DNA of 34,270 nucleotides from Candidatus Azobacteroides sp. (GTDB taxonomy: Bacteria > Bacteroidota > Bacteroidia > Bacteroidales > WRGA01), in the NCBI GenBank assembly GCA_021201815.1, contig JAJQEC010000149.1:9392-43661 (forward strand). The letters are read 5' to 3'. Positions 9,015-16,444 of the stretch are shown here, piece by piece. Position 1 is the first letter of the stretch. Each line of letters opens with the position of its first letter. The notes beneath the pieces are model-generated. The model was given only the letters and a program-made list of their open reading frames with translations. It was not told where the DNA came from and searched no databases. Position numbers and translations under genes: made by a program.

Positions 9015-9923
9015 TCATCTAAGCTTAAGCTGTTCTCCTTTTTCCGGTTGGTAATTGGATTTTTTACCATTCATTTTGTAAAGATTATCCATGCGGATTC
9101 CATAACGTTGGGAAATGCTGTGCATGGTTTCTCCGGATGAAACGACATGATAATAATGAGGAGGATTTGTCTTTTTCATCTTCATTTCCAGATATACCAC
9201 TTCTCCGTCCGTTAAGGTTTCTTTGTGGTTTTTGCGGTCATTATATTTCATCAGGTCTTTTTCTTTGAAACCTATTTCTTTGGCAATGATTGAATAAGTA
9301 TCGCCTGCTCTGGCTTCTACATACAATAAACCTGCAGGTGTTTTATAAAAATTCCTTCCATCCGTGATTAATTCTACTTCTTTTTTAGAAGGTTTAGGGG
9401 CATTTTTGGGTGGTTTTGCCGAATCATACTTGTGAAGCTGATATCTTTCAATCATACTGATCAGTTTATCCGCATATTTTTTATCTGTTGCGTAACCGGC
9501 TTTCTGTAAACCTTTTGCCCAACCTTTGTAATCCTTTATGTCTAATTCTTCGAACAGAAAAGAATACCGGCCTCTTCGTGTAAGAAAACGGGAATGATGG
9601 TCCCATGAATCTTCTACGGATTTATATTTGCAGAAAGATTCCTGCGGAGCATCATCATCAAAAGGAATACATTCTCCGTCCCAGCCTTTGTGGCATTTGA
9701 TACCGAAATGATTATTCCCTGCTTTCACCAACGCACTTTTCCCGGCTCCGGATTCCAGAAGTGCCTGTGCCAGCTTAATACTGGCCGGAATTTTATAAGT
9801 ATGCATATGATAAATGGCAAGATCTTTATGTTTTTCGATATACTCAGCCTGTACCTGAGAAAAAGTAGAAAGAGAAAATAAGAAGAATGATATAAAAATA
9901 ATTCCTCCTGACAAATAATTCAT
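9015..9923 (-). CDS. Secreted N-acetylglucosaminidase (GH73-type) with two LysM domains
   Basis: A 302-residue exported cell-wall hydrolase. An N-terminal hydrophobic signal peptide (about 1-23) is followed by a glucosaminidase/GH73 domain (about 28-165), with the likely catalytic Glu57 in the helix LAQALLESGAGKS. After a Pro/Lys-rich linker (166-190) come two LysM-type peptidoglycan-binding modules (about 200-247 and 257-302). It should cut the GlcNAc-MurNAc glycan backbone at the cell surface. It is a single gene on the minus strand with a partial promoter at 9960-9967. The C-terminal YQPEKGEQLKLR is the normal end of a LysM, so the protein is complete. Confidence 0.9.
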   Translation of the reverse strand: MNYLSGGIIFISFFLFSLSTFSQVQAEYIEKHKDLAIYHMHTYKIPASIKLAQALLESGAGKSALVKAGNNHFGIKCHKGWDGECIPFDDDAPQESFCKYKSVEDSWDHHSRFLTRRGRYSFLFEELDIKDYKGWAKGLQKAGYATDKKYADKLISMIERYQLHKYDSAKPPKNAPKPSKKEVELITDGRNFYKTPAGLLYVEARAGDTYSIIAKEIGFKEKDLMKYNDRKNHKETLTDGEVVYLEMKMKKTNPPHYYHVVSSGETMHSISQRYGIRMDNLYKMNGKKSNYQPEKGEQLKLR

Positions 9924-9959
9924 TTTAATGTGTTTTTTACGAATAATAAAGTTGGTTCA

Positions 9960-9967
9960 CAAAGGTA
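9960..9967 (-). promoter_or_regulatory. Putative -7 promoter element of the glucosaminidase gene
   Basis: Minus-strand TACCTTTG matches TAnnTTTG, 36 bp before the ATG at 9923. No exact TTTG is seen at the -33 position. Confidence 0.4.
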
Positions 9968-10052
9968 TACACTTATTTTAAAATATTTAAAAAGGAATGT
10001 CATAAAGTGGCAAAAACTTTTTATTTTTTATAAGTTGATGGTTCTTTTTCTT

Positions 10053-10060
10053 TATTTTTG
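10053..10060 (+). promoter_or_regulatory. Putative -7 promoter element of cdd
   Basis: TATTTTTG matches TAnnTTTG, about 85 bp before the cdd ATG at 10146. The -33 region has only a weak GTTG, so confidence is limited. Confidence 0.35.
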
Positions 10061-10145
10061 TATAAAAAAGTAAAAATATCGGACTTAATAAGTAAGAAGT
10101 TATCCTGTCAGTTGTTATTATTTCTGATTAATTATTTTAAAAGCG

Positions 10146-10631
10146 ATGAAGAAAATAAAGGTTGAATGTGAACTGAATATATATCAGGAAGAACAACTGG
10201 ATACATCCGAACTGGAATTAATAGCAAAAGCCAAAGATATGGTCCGGAAAGCGTATGCGGTTTATTCCGGCTTTCAGGTAGGCTGTGCGTTAAGACTTGC
10301 AAGCGGAGAAATTATAACCGGAAATAACCAGGAAAATGCTTCTTATCCGGCAGGAATATGTGCGGAAAGAGTGGCTTTATCCTATGCGAATGCGAACTTT
10401 CCGGATATACCTGTTGTATCCCTCGCTATCGTCGCCTATACAAATGGAGCGTATACAACTCTTCCTGTTACTCCCTGTGGAATCTGTCGTCAGGTACTGC
10501 TTGAATGTGAAGCCCGTTTTAATCAGGCAATAAAAATATATATGTATGGACAGAACGGAATCCATGTCATAGATTCATCGAGAAAACTATTGCCTTTTAG
10601 TTTTGATAAAAATTTCTTACCGGAAAAATAA
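10146..10631 (+). CDS. cdd: Cytidine deaminase
   Basis: A 161-residue homotetrameric-type cytidine deaminase that converts cytidine and deoxycytidine to uridines for pyrimidine salvage. Zinc ligands and the catalytic glutamate are seen in CAE (C72, E74) and PCGIC (C111, C114), the three-Cys arrangement of short Cdd enzymes. The N-terminal SELELIAKAKDMVRKAYAVY and YSGFQVGCAL segments are typical. The GSCFA gene starts 11 bp after the stop, so the two are probably co-transcribed. Confidence 0.95.
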   Translation: MKKIKVECELNIYQEEQLDTSELELIAKAKDMVRKAYAVYSGFQVGCALRLASGEIITGNNQENASYPAGICAERVALSYANANFPDIPVVSLAIVAYTNGAYTTLPVTPCGICRQVLLECEARFNQAIKIYMYGQNGIHVIDSSRKLLPFSFDKNFLPEK

Positions 10632-10641
10632 GTTCTTATTG

Positions 10642-11619
10642 ATGGAATTCAGAACCGTTGTAAAAATAGACCCTGCCCCTTTTTCAATTTCCCACAAAGA
10701 CCGCATTATTATGTGTGGGTCCTGTTTTGTAGAAAACATAGGGAATAAATTAATGGAAAATAAATTTCCGGTGAGTGTTAATCCGTTCGGCATCCTTTAT
10801 AATCCATCCTCCATAGCATCCTCTCTGAGATATCTGGCGGAAGGGAAAGTATTTAATAAAGAAGAATTATTTTTTCATGAGGGACTTTTTCATAGTTTTT
10901 CTCATCATAGTCGTTTTTCTGCAGCTACCGAAGAAGAATGTCTGCAGCATATAAACGGCACAGTGAAAGACATACATATTTCCGAAACCGATTATTTGAT
11001 CCTTACTTTCGGAACTTCCTATGTATACGAACTCAAAAGTTCCTCACAAGTGGTTTCCAATTGCCATAAACTTCCGGAAAAACTATTTAACAGAAGACGT
11101 CTGGAAGTCGAAGAAATTGTCCGTACCTATCAAGAATTAATTGAGGCTTTGCTCCGGTTAAATCCGGAGTTGAAGATTATTTTATCCGTAAGTCCGATCC
11201 GGCACTGGAAGGATGGGGCTCATGAAAATCAACTTAGTAAATCCATTTTACTTTTATCCGTAGATAAACTCCGGAAATACTTTTCTCAGGTTTTCTATTT
11301 TCCCTCTTATGAAATCGTACTGGATGAATTAAGGGATTACCGGTTCTATACCCATGATATGAATCATATTGCAGCACCGGCAATTGATTATATCTGGGAA
11401 AGGTTTCAGGAGACATTCTTTAATAAAGAGACGAAATCGGTTTTGCAAAAATGGCAAAAAGTAAAGCAGGCCTTGCAACACAAACCTTTTCAGCCTCATT
11501 CCCCGCAATACAAAGCATTTATTGATAAGCATACCGAATACCTCCTTTCTTTAAAGAAAGAATATCCTTATTTACCCGTTGAAAAAGAACTGGAAGAATT
11601 AAAAAATAAAGCCGGCTAA
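10642..11619 (+). CDS. GSCFA-family SGNH-hydrolase-like protein
   Basis: A 325-residue protein with the family-defining GSCF motif (residues 26-29, MCGSCFVENIG). Further blocks are LTFGTSYVYE (about 121-130) and SPIRHWKDGAHENQLSK (184-200), which match the SGNH/GDSL hydrolase layout of GSCFA proteins (PF08885). The open frame extends 13 codons upstream to 10603, but that would overlap cdd; ATG 10642, 11 bp after the cdd stop, is the better start. The substrate is unknown. No signal peptide is seen. In related genomes the gene is, as far as I recall, often near alanine racemase, which is absent here. Confidence 0.85.
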   Translation: MEFRTVVKIDPAPFSISHKDRIIMCGSCFVENIGNKLMENKFPVSVNPFGILYNPSSIASSLRYLAEGKVFNKEELFFHEGLFHSFSHHSRFSAATEEECLQHINGTVKDIHISETDYLILTFGTSYVYELKSSSQVVSNCHKLPEKLFNRRRLEVEEIVRTYQELIEALLRLNPELKIILSVSPIRHWKDGAHENQLSKSILLLSVDKLRKYFSQVFYFPSYEIVLDELRDYRFYTHDMNHIAAPAIDYIWERFQETFFNKETKSVLQKWQKVKQALQHKPFQPHSPQYKAFIDKHTEYLLSLKKEYPYLPVEKELEELKNKAG

Positions 11620-11639
11620 ACTCCTCGTTCGACCGGCTT
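11609..11639 (+). terminator. Weak hairpin at the end of the GSCFA gene
   Basis: AAGCCGG (11609-11615) and CCGGCTT (11633-11639) form a 7-bp stem overlapping the stop codon. No T-run follows, so this is only a possible terminator between the convergent GSCFA and DUF4252 genes. Confidence 0.35.
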
Positions 11640-11713
11640 CCGTATAAAATTAAAAAATTCAAAAAAACTTATTGTTGTGTGTAGTGTAAAATTTCAATGT
11701 TAAAGAAATAATC

Positions 11714-12193
11714 TTATTCCATTCGGTTTACTATTTTTGATAATTCGGAAAGCTTATCCAGATTGATGTTTCCAATGATATCCACCAGGGTCATTTTATC
11801 ATTTTCCAGCATAAGCATAATTACTTCCGATGTCATTTTATTCTTTGTATTCTTTGTAAAGATACGTACGTTTTTTGCTGACTTATCTACAGAGACCAGT
11901 TCTTCATGTTGTTTCACCAGTAAATCCCGCGCCGAATCGTAATATTCTTTTCCATTATCTTCCGTAGTAAGAATCCTGATCCCTTTCAGATCCTGCAACA
12001 TAGATTTAAATTCATCATCTACCGTTCCCATTTCCATCTCCATCACCATCTTTAACATAGAAGAAGTGACATTGATGACAGAAAAATCTTCATTCCTTTC
12101 TTTATGGTTATCCAGGAAATCCGTTGTAAAATCCTGTGCTGAAATATACGAACAAATAGAAAAAAGAAATATAAATAACTGCGTTTTCTTCAT
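11714..12193 (-). CDS. DUF4252 domain-containing exported protein
   Basis: A 159-residue protein with an N-terminal signal peptide (MKKTQLFIFLFSICSYISA) and the DUF4252 pattern: FLDNHKERNEDFSVINVTSS near the N-terminus, DDEFKSMLQDLKGIRILTTE in the middle and MTLVDIIGNINLDKLSELS at the C-terminus. It is the last gene of a sigma / anti-sigma-like operon. DUF4252 proteins are commonly encoded beside such ECF sigma factors in Bacteroidetes; the role is unknown and may be as a target or an envelope sensor. Only one copy is present here. Confidence 0.85.
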   Translation of the reverse strand: MKKTQLFIFLFSICSYISAQDFTTDFLDNHKERNEDFSVINVTSSMLKMVMEMEMGTVDDEFKSMLQDLKGIRILTTEDNGKEYYDSARDLLVKQHEELVSVDKSAKNVRIFTKNTKNKMTSEVIMLMLENDKMTLVDIIGNINLDKLSELSKIVNRME

Positions 12194-12218
12194 TGAAAAT
12201 CTATTACAAATTGGGTTA

Positions 12219-12752
12219 TTAGTTCAGTTGGTTTTCAGTTTTTATCTCCGGTTGAATATATTCATTCAACATTTCTGTTTTTTCCAGCGCATCCATTACC
12301 TCAAACTGCACATCCTGCAGATTGTCACTTACCGCAAAAACCGCATGCTGAATTACTTTAAAAGCATCTTCCGGATCGGTGTATGTATCTGTATAATGAA
12401 TAATTTCTTCCTCTTCATTTACCAGATAAGCAGTCCCCAGTCCAACGATCAGACACAAAAGAATAACGGCTGCCACACGTACCAGATGGAAAATCAATTG
12501 CTTTTTATTGTAAATGGAGATTGTTTTTTCTTCTTCCTGTCGGGAAATAATATCCATTACTTTTTTATCAAAATCAGCATGCACGGACAAATGCTGCTGT
12601 TTTTCCTGAAAAAGGAAAAAAGCTTTGTATTTTTCCAGATATTCCGGAACTTCCTCTGAAACGAAGAAATTTTTCAAAATCAATTCTTCCTCCACTGAAG
12701 TCTCACAATTCCAATACTTTGAAAGAAGCACTTCTATTTCAAGGATGTTCAT
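12219..12752 (-). CDS. Putative anti-sigma factor, single-pass membrane protein
   Basis: A 177-residue protein with a cytoplasmic N-terminal part (about 1-95) that resembles the short helical anti-sigma domains of Bacteroidetes, including EEELILKNFF. One membrane helix follows (about 102-125, VRVAAVILLCLIVGLGTAYLV), then an extracytoplasmic tail of about 50 residues. The frame opens upstream with TTG, but ATG 12752 is preferred; it overlaps the sigma gene by 14 bp, implying coupling. The anti-sigma role rests on gene order and topology, not on a named domain, so it is an inference. Confidence 0.7.
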   Translation of the reverse strand: MNILEIEVLLSKYWNCETSVEEELILKNFFVSEEVPEYLEKYKAFFLFQEKQQHLSVHADFDKKVMDIISRQEEEKTISIYNKKQLIFHLVRVAAVILLCLIVGLGTAYLVNEEEEIIHYTDTYTDPEDAFKVIQHAVFAVSDNLQDVQFEVMDALEKTEMLNEYIQPEIKTENQLN

Positions 12753-13251
12753 AATTATAGATTTTTTCAAATAGTTGTTTTATTTTCTGTCGGCCTCTGA
12801 ATAAATGATTTTTCACTTGTGTCTCACTTATATTTAATATTTCTGCAATCTGCAGATAGGCCATCCCTTCAATATCCCTCAGACGCAATGTTGTCTGCTG
12901 GGGTTCCGGCAAAGAGTCTATTAACTTGTGAATGTACGTTATTTCTTCCCTATGTACCAGCCGTGTAAACGGATCTTTATCATCCCTTTTATCATGCAAT
13001 TTCACCTCATAAGGCTCGTTCTGGTAATCTTTACTCTGCACCCTGTCCAGCAATAAATTCCTTACTGTCCGGTAACAATATCCTTCCATATTGTCGATAT
13101 CAACCCATTCATCACGTTTATTCCATATTTTCACCATTGCATCCTGAATGATATCTTCCGCTTCATTGACATTCTTAATAGTGCCCAGAGCAAACCGGAA
13201 AAGCTTATCTTTCAACGGAAGAATTTTATTTATGAAAATATCGTGATGCAT
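12739..13251 (-). CDS. ECF-type RNA polymerase sigma factor
   Basis: A 170-residue sigma-70 family factor of the extracytoplasmic-function class. Region 2 is near residues 15-55 (AEDIIQDAMVKIWNKRDEW), and region 4 has a helix-turn-helix near 120-160 (LPEPQQTTLRLRDIEGMAYLQIAEILNISETQVKNHLFRGRQKIKQ). It heads an operon with a membrane anti-sigma candidate and a DUF4252 protein. No clear TAnnTTTG promoter lies close to the start; a match at 13,444-13,451 (minus) is about 190 bp away. It could be autoregulated from a promoter I cannot recognise. Confidence 0.9.
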   Translation of the reverse strand: MHHDIFINKILPLKDKLFRFALGTIKNVNEAEDIIQDAMVKIWNKRDEWVDIDNMEGYCYRTVRNLLLDRVQSKDYQNEPYEVKLHDKRDDKDPFTRLVHREEITYIHKLIDSLPEPQQTTLRLRDIEGMAYLQIAEILNISETQVKNHLFRGRQKIKQLFEKIYNYEHP

Positions 13252-13566
13252 CTGTTGTATATCTAAGACGGATGAAATTAAAGTAAGTTTCAGAAAACGG
13301 ATCTTTTTTATGGATTTTTTTTCACAAATGAAGAAATATCCGGGCTTCTTCTCGTAATTAATCGTATAAATAGTACTGAAAGGTGAATATTATAATATTA
13401 ATAATCATAATATTATAAAAAGAAATCCTCTGCAGTCAGTTTACAAAAATAATTATTTTAATAAAAGTAAAAAAGAGGGAAAATGTTTAAATAAGTGAAA
13501 ACAAGTCTAAGAAGTATAAAGGAATCAAGTTTTACCATGGTTAAATTTCACATCGTCAATTTAAAT
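13252..13566. other. Gene-free region upstream of the sigma operon
   Basis: AT-rich, with no plausible gene on either strand. A minus-strand TATTTTTG at 13,451-13,444 could be a -7 element with a long leader. Direct and inverted short AT words around 13,390-13,420 (AATATTATAATATTA) are likely composition effects. Confidence 0.4.
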
Positions 13567-13769
13567 GCCGTGGGCTGAGGCCTCACGGCTAATGATATGA
13601 CGCCACTACGTGGCTTGTTGGGGAGATAGTTATGCATATAGTAAACGTATTTCTATATTATCTTATTATCACCTTGGCATGTTAGCTATGCCGAATGCTG
13701 TTTGGCAACAGTATCCTCAAAGCCGCGTAGCGGCGACACAGGACTAGCCGTGCTGCCTCAGCCCACGGC
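13567..13769 (+). repeat. 203-bp multi-hairpin repeat, copy A
   Basis: The element is bounded by a perfect 15-bp terminal inverted repeat (GCCGTGGGCTGAGGC at 13,567-13,581; its complement at 13,755-13,769). Inside are terminal stem-loops GCCGTG..CACGGC at each end (13,567-13,589 and 13,747-13,769), stems GCCAC-TAC-GTGGC (13,602-13,614) and GCCGC-GTA-GCGGC (13,722-13,734), and GGCAT..ATGCC (13,676-13,692). A diverged copy in reverse orientation is at 21,299-21,499. It encodes no protein and shows no flanking target duplication. It looks like a REP/BIME- or MITE-type non-autonomous element. Confidence 0.8.
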
Positions 13770-14014
13770 TTTTTGTGGTGATCCTTTGTATTTCTACAAT
13801 TTTGGTATTGAATAGAATAATAAAAATGTTTTCTATATAATTTTTACATTTTAAAAAGTAGCATTTTTACCTTTTCTCATAATTTTTATAAGAAAAAATT
13901 AAATATTAGTTTATTTACTACCTTCTTTAAATAAACATTATTTTAATAAAGCGAGGTCATATTGTTATTTTTGTACCATTTTTATTAAAAAATCCTTCTC
14001 TTTTACCCATTTTT

Positions 14015-14167
14015 CAACTATCCCTTACTAGTTGATCAACTAATACGGGATAGTTTACCAACTAATATGACATAAATGCTCAACTAATACGGGATAGTTG
14101 GGCGATTTTGACCGAAAAAAAGGCCTTTTTCCCGTATTAATTGACCAACTATCCCGTATTAGTTGGG
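14015..14167. repeat. Array of 22-bp dyad-symmetric units (array 1)
   Basis: Units of the form CAACTATCCCGTATTAGTTG plus 2 bp start at 14,015, 14,037, 14,059, 14,081, about 14,102, 14,124 and 14,146: a 22-bp period, with one unit (about 14,102) eroded beyond easy recognition and those at 14,059 and 14,124 partly eroded. Orientation flips: the first and last two units read forward, those at 14,037-14,081 read as the complement CAACTAATACGGGATAGTTG. Units at 14,081-14,101 and 14,145-14,165 are exact inverted copies over 21 bp. Each unit also has internal symmetry (CAACTA..TAGTTG). There are no spacers, so this is not a CRISPR array. Confidence 0.8.
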
Positions 14168-14205
14168 ACTATTATCTATCAAAAAAGATATATTTTTAAC
14201 TTATT

Positions 14206-14517
14206 TTATAAATATTTTTCTCTGAAAAGTGGAGAAACAAACAGAAAAAGTGCAAAAAGGGACAGGGAAGTATGGCATGGGGTTCTGGGAAAGGCATACG
14301 AAAAGGAATAATTCTCTCCTTTATCCGTGTAAGAAGGCATTCCGAAAAGAATAGCACCAGGAAAAAAAGTATTGTAAAGCCATTGGTGTGCTTCCGTCTT
14401 ATTTTCGGTGAATAAACAAAAGTTTAACTGATCCGGAGTATAAACAATCATCTCTTTTCCTTCTGTGAGAATCAGAAGAAGAACTGAAAATATATGCTTG
14501 AATAATACTGATTCCAT
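14206..14517 (-). CDS. Doubtful short ORF, 103 residues
   Basis: An ATG-started frame with a hydrophobic N-terminus (MESVLFKHIFSVLLLILTEG) that could be an anchor or signal, a middle region with aromatic and polar residues (YTPDQLNFCLFTENKTEAHQ) and a hydrophobic C-terminal stretch. I recognise no family, and no promoter or co-directional partner is obvious. It is the only ORF of note in a 1.6-kb gene-poor stretch, and the 22-bp array lies 40 bp after its stop. It may be a real small protein, the remnant of a gene, or chance. Confidence 0.3.
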   Translation of the reverse strand: MESVLFKHIFSVLLLILTEGKEMIVYTPDQLNFCLFTENKTEAHQWLYNTFFPGAILFGMPSYTDKGENYSFSYAFPRTPCHTSLSLFALFLFVSPLFREKYL

Positions 14518-14793
14518 ACTTTATTTCCTGTTTATTGCCTTTTGTTTATTCAGGAATACAAATATACAACAAAATATAGCGAAATACAAATATTTACTGC
14601 AATAATTTTGAAATAAATAGTAAATTCAGGAAAAATTACTGGACTTCTCATCGATTTATACCTCTTTTCCGGATGCTATGGGAGGAAAAAGATTTGAACT
14701 TATAACTTCCCGATGGGATTAAAAAATACGTATGGAAGCCATTAAAAGTATTAGCTGGGAAAAATTATAAGTCAGATCTGCCTGAACAAAGAA
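14518..14793. other. Gene-free region upstream of the short ORF
   Basis: No coding region is visible. A stretch at 14,680-14,730, read on the minus strand, resembles the T-arm and acceptor 3' half of a tRNA (GTTCAAATC T-loop) but lacks a matching 5' half. Otherwise it is AT-rich with nothing recognised. Confidence 0.35.
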
Positions 14794-14829
14794 AAAGCCG
14801 ATAGAGAATTCTAACGGCTTTTGATGTAT
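14794..14829 (-). terminator. Intrinsic terminator of gltBD
   Basis: AAAAGCCG (14,794-14,801) and CGGCTTTT (14,816-14,823) form an 8-bp stem, extended inside by TAGA/TCTA. On the minus strand the second arm runs into CGGCTTTTTCTTT. It lies 18 bp after the gltD stop. Confidence 0.7.
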
Positions 14830-14840
14830 CTGATAAGTTT

Positions 14841-16250
14841 TTACTTGTTCAGAAAAGAATCTATGGCTTCCGCGGCTTTTCTTCCGGAATGGATGGCATG
14901 AACTACCAGGCTGGCTCCGCTGGTAGCATCTCCGGCGACAAAAATTTTCTCCGCAGAGGTCCGGTTGGGGGAAGTGGCCAGCACATTTCCTCTGTCGTCA
15001 TATTCAATACCCAACTGTTCTAACAGGCCTTCATGGACAGGATGAACAAAACCCATGGAAAGTAGCACTAGATCCGCAGGAATGATTTCCGGTTTTCCTG
15101 TTTCCTGCATCCTCATTCTTCCATTCGCATCTTTTTCCCAGGCAACTTCTACCACTTCGACACCTGTAACCCGACCTTTTTCACCGATAAATCTTTTGGT
15201 TGCCAGATTCCACCGACGAGTACATCCTTCTTTGTGAGAACTGGATGTTTTTTTAATATTCGGATATGCAGGCCACGGGGTTGCCGGATTTTTTCCTTCC
15301 GGTGGTTCCGGCATAATTTCAATCTGTGTAATACAGGCGGCCTTATGGCGTGCGGATGTTCCTACACAGTCCGAACCGGTATCGCCTCCTCCTATTACCA
15401 CTACATGTTTATTTTTAGCGGAAATTAATTCTCCATCAAGCGGAATGCTGCTTACTTCCCGGTTTTGTTGCTGCAATAGCTCAAGGGCAAAGTGAATCCC
15501 CTGCAGGTTGCGTCCTTCGATATCCAGGTCTCTGGGCTTTCCGGCTCCAATGGCTATGCAGATGGCATTAAATTCTTCCGCCAGCTCTTTCGGATCGAGG
15601 TTTTTCCCGACTTCCACGCCATTTTTGAAGGTGATACCTTCGTTTTCCAGCATATTCAGCCGGCGGTCTATCACTTTTTTATTCAGTTTAAAATCCGGAA
15701 TACCAAAACGTAATAATCCTCCCGGACGCTCATCTTTTTCAAATACGGTTACATCGTGCCCTTTCCGGTTCAACATGTCCGCAGCAGCCAGTCCGGCAGG
15801 CCCGGAACCGATCACGGCTATCTTCTTCCCGGTCCGTCTGAGAGGAGGATTGGGTTTGATATATCCTTCCGTGAAAGCATACTCTACTACGGAAACTTCA
15901 TTTTCGCGTGTGGTAACAGGCTGCTCGCTTAAGTTCAGGACACAGCTTTTTTCACATAAAGCAGGGCATACGCGTCCGGTAAACTCAGGAAAGTTATTGG
16001 TTTGTGCCAGGAGATCATAGGCTTCGAACCATTTTCCTTTTGAAAGAAGGTCCTGCCATTCCGGCATTCTGTTTCCCAGTGGGCAGGCCCAGTGGCAAAA
16101 CGGTACTCCGCAATCCATACACCGGGAAGCCTGTAACATCCGGTCTTCATGGTTAAGGGTTTGTTCGACCTCACTATAATCAGTGATTCGCTCAAGAACA
16201 GGACGATAACCTGCTTCTTTTCTTTTTATTTTTAAAAATGTGGTAGGCAT
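14841..16250 (-). CDS. gltD: Glutamate synthase (NADPH) small subunit
   Basis: A 469-residue FAD-containing reductase that feeds NADPH electrons to the large subunit for glutamate synthesis. N-terminal ferredoxin-like cysteines are in CMDCGVPFCHWACP (C44, C47, C52, C56) and CPALCEKSC (C95, C99, C103). The FAD-binding GSGPAG is at 148-153, and a second dinucleotide site VVVIGGGDTGSD lies near 290. The frame extends to a TTG at 16,265, but ATG 16,250 (MPTTFLKIKRKEAGY) is the normal GltD start. It follows gltB by 194 bp on the same strand and is followed by a terminator. Confidence 0.96.
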   Translation of the reverse strand: MPTTFLKIKRKEAGYRPVLERITDYSEVEQTLNHEDRMLQASRCMDCGVPFCHWACPLGNRMPEWQDLLSKGKWFEAYDLLAQTNNFPEFTGRVCPALCEKSCVLNLSEQPVTTRENEVSVVEYAFTEGYIKPNPPLRRTGKKIAVIGSGPAGLAAADMLNRKGHDVTVFEKDERPGGLLRFGIPDFKLNKKVIDRRLNMLENEGITFKNGVEVGKNLDPKELAEEFNAICIAIGAGKPRDLDIEGRNLQGIHFALELLQQQNREVSSIPLDGELISAKNKHVVVIGGGDTGSDCVGTSARHKAACITQIEIMPEPPEGKNPATPWPAYPNIKKTSSSHKEGCTRRWNLATKRFIGEKGRVTGVEVVEVAWEKDANGRMRMQETGKPEIIPADLVLLSMGFVHPVHEGLLEQLGIEYDDRGNVLATSPNRTSAEKIFVAGDATSGASLVVHAIHSGRKAAEAIDSFLNK

Positions 16251-16259
16251 GTTTTTTAG

Positions 16260-16289
16260 AATCAAGAATCAAGAGTCAGGAATCAAGAC
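16260..16289. repeat. Heptamer-type intergenic repeat (AATCAAGA words)
   Basis: Three near-copies of AATCAAGAATC/AAGAGTC follow each other just upstream of the gltD start. They are the same word, in the opposite sense, as the runs at 8981-9011 and 27,983-28,020. Confidence 0.5.
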
Positions 16290-16411
16290 CGGAAGATTTA
16301 TCCGATATCCGGATTCTTTCCTCTTTATGTAAATAAATTATCTCATTATCATATCCGCCAATACATTTACCCGGTTGCCATTCGGAAATTGACTAAGCCA
16401 ATTCTTCCATT

Positions 16412-16440
16412 AGCACATTGGCATATTGGCACATTCTCAC
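16412..16440. repeat. Period-8 tandem repeat, GCACATTG type
   Basis: Between gltB and gltD the word GCACATTG / GCATATTG / GCACATTC repeats three times with an 8-base step, then decays into TCACATTA. A short low-complexity tract with no clear function. Confidence 0.5.
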
Positions 16441-16444
16441 ATTA

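Noticed and set aside
12066..12659. 197-residue plus-strand ORF
   Set aside because: Antisense to the putative anti-sigma and DUF4252 genes; composition (Phe, Tyr, Ile rich) is that of a reverse-frame shadow.
14680..14730. tRNA-like 3' half on the minus strand (T-loop GTTCAAATC, acceptor-like TCCTCCC)
   Set aside because: There is no matching 5' acceptor strand, D-arm or proper anticodon loop upstream, and one T-stem pair is missing. At most a decayed remnant or chance.
15508..16020. 170-residue plus-strand ORF inside gltD
   Set aside because: Fully antisense to a well-conserved enzyme; Ser/Pro/Arg-rich shadow composition.
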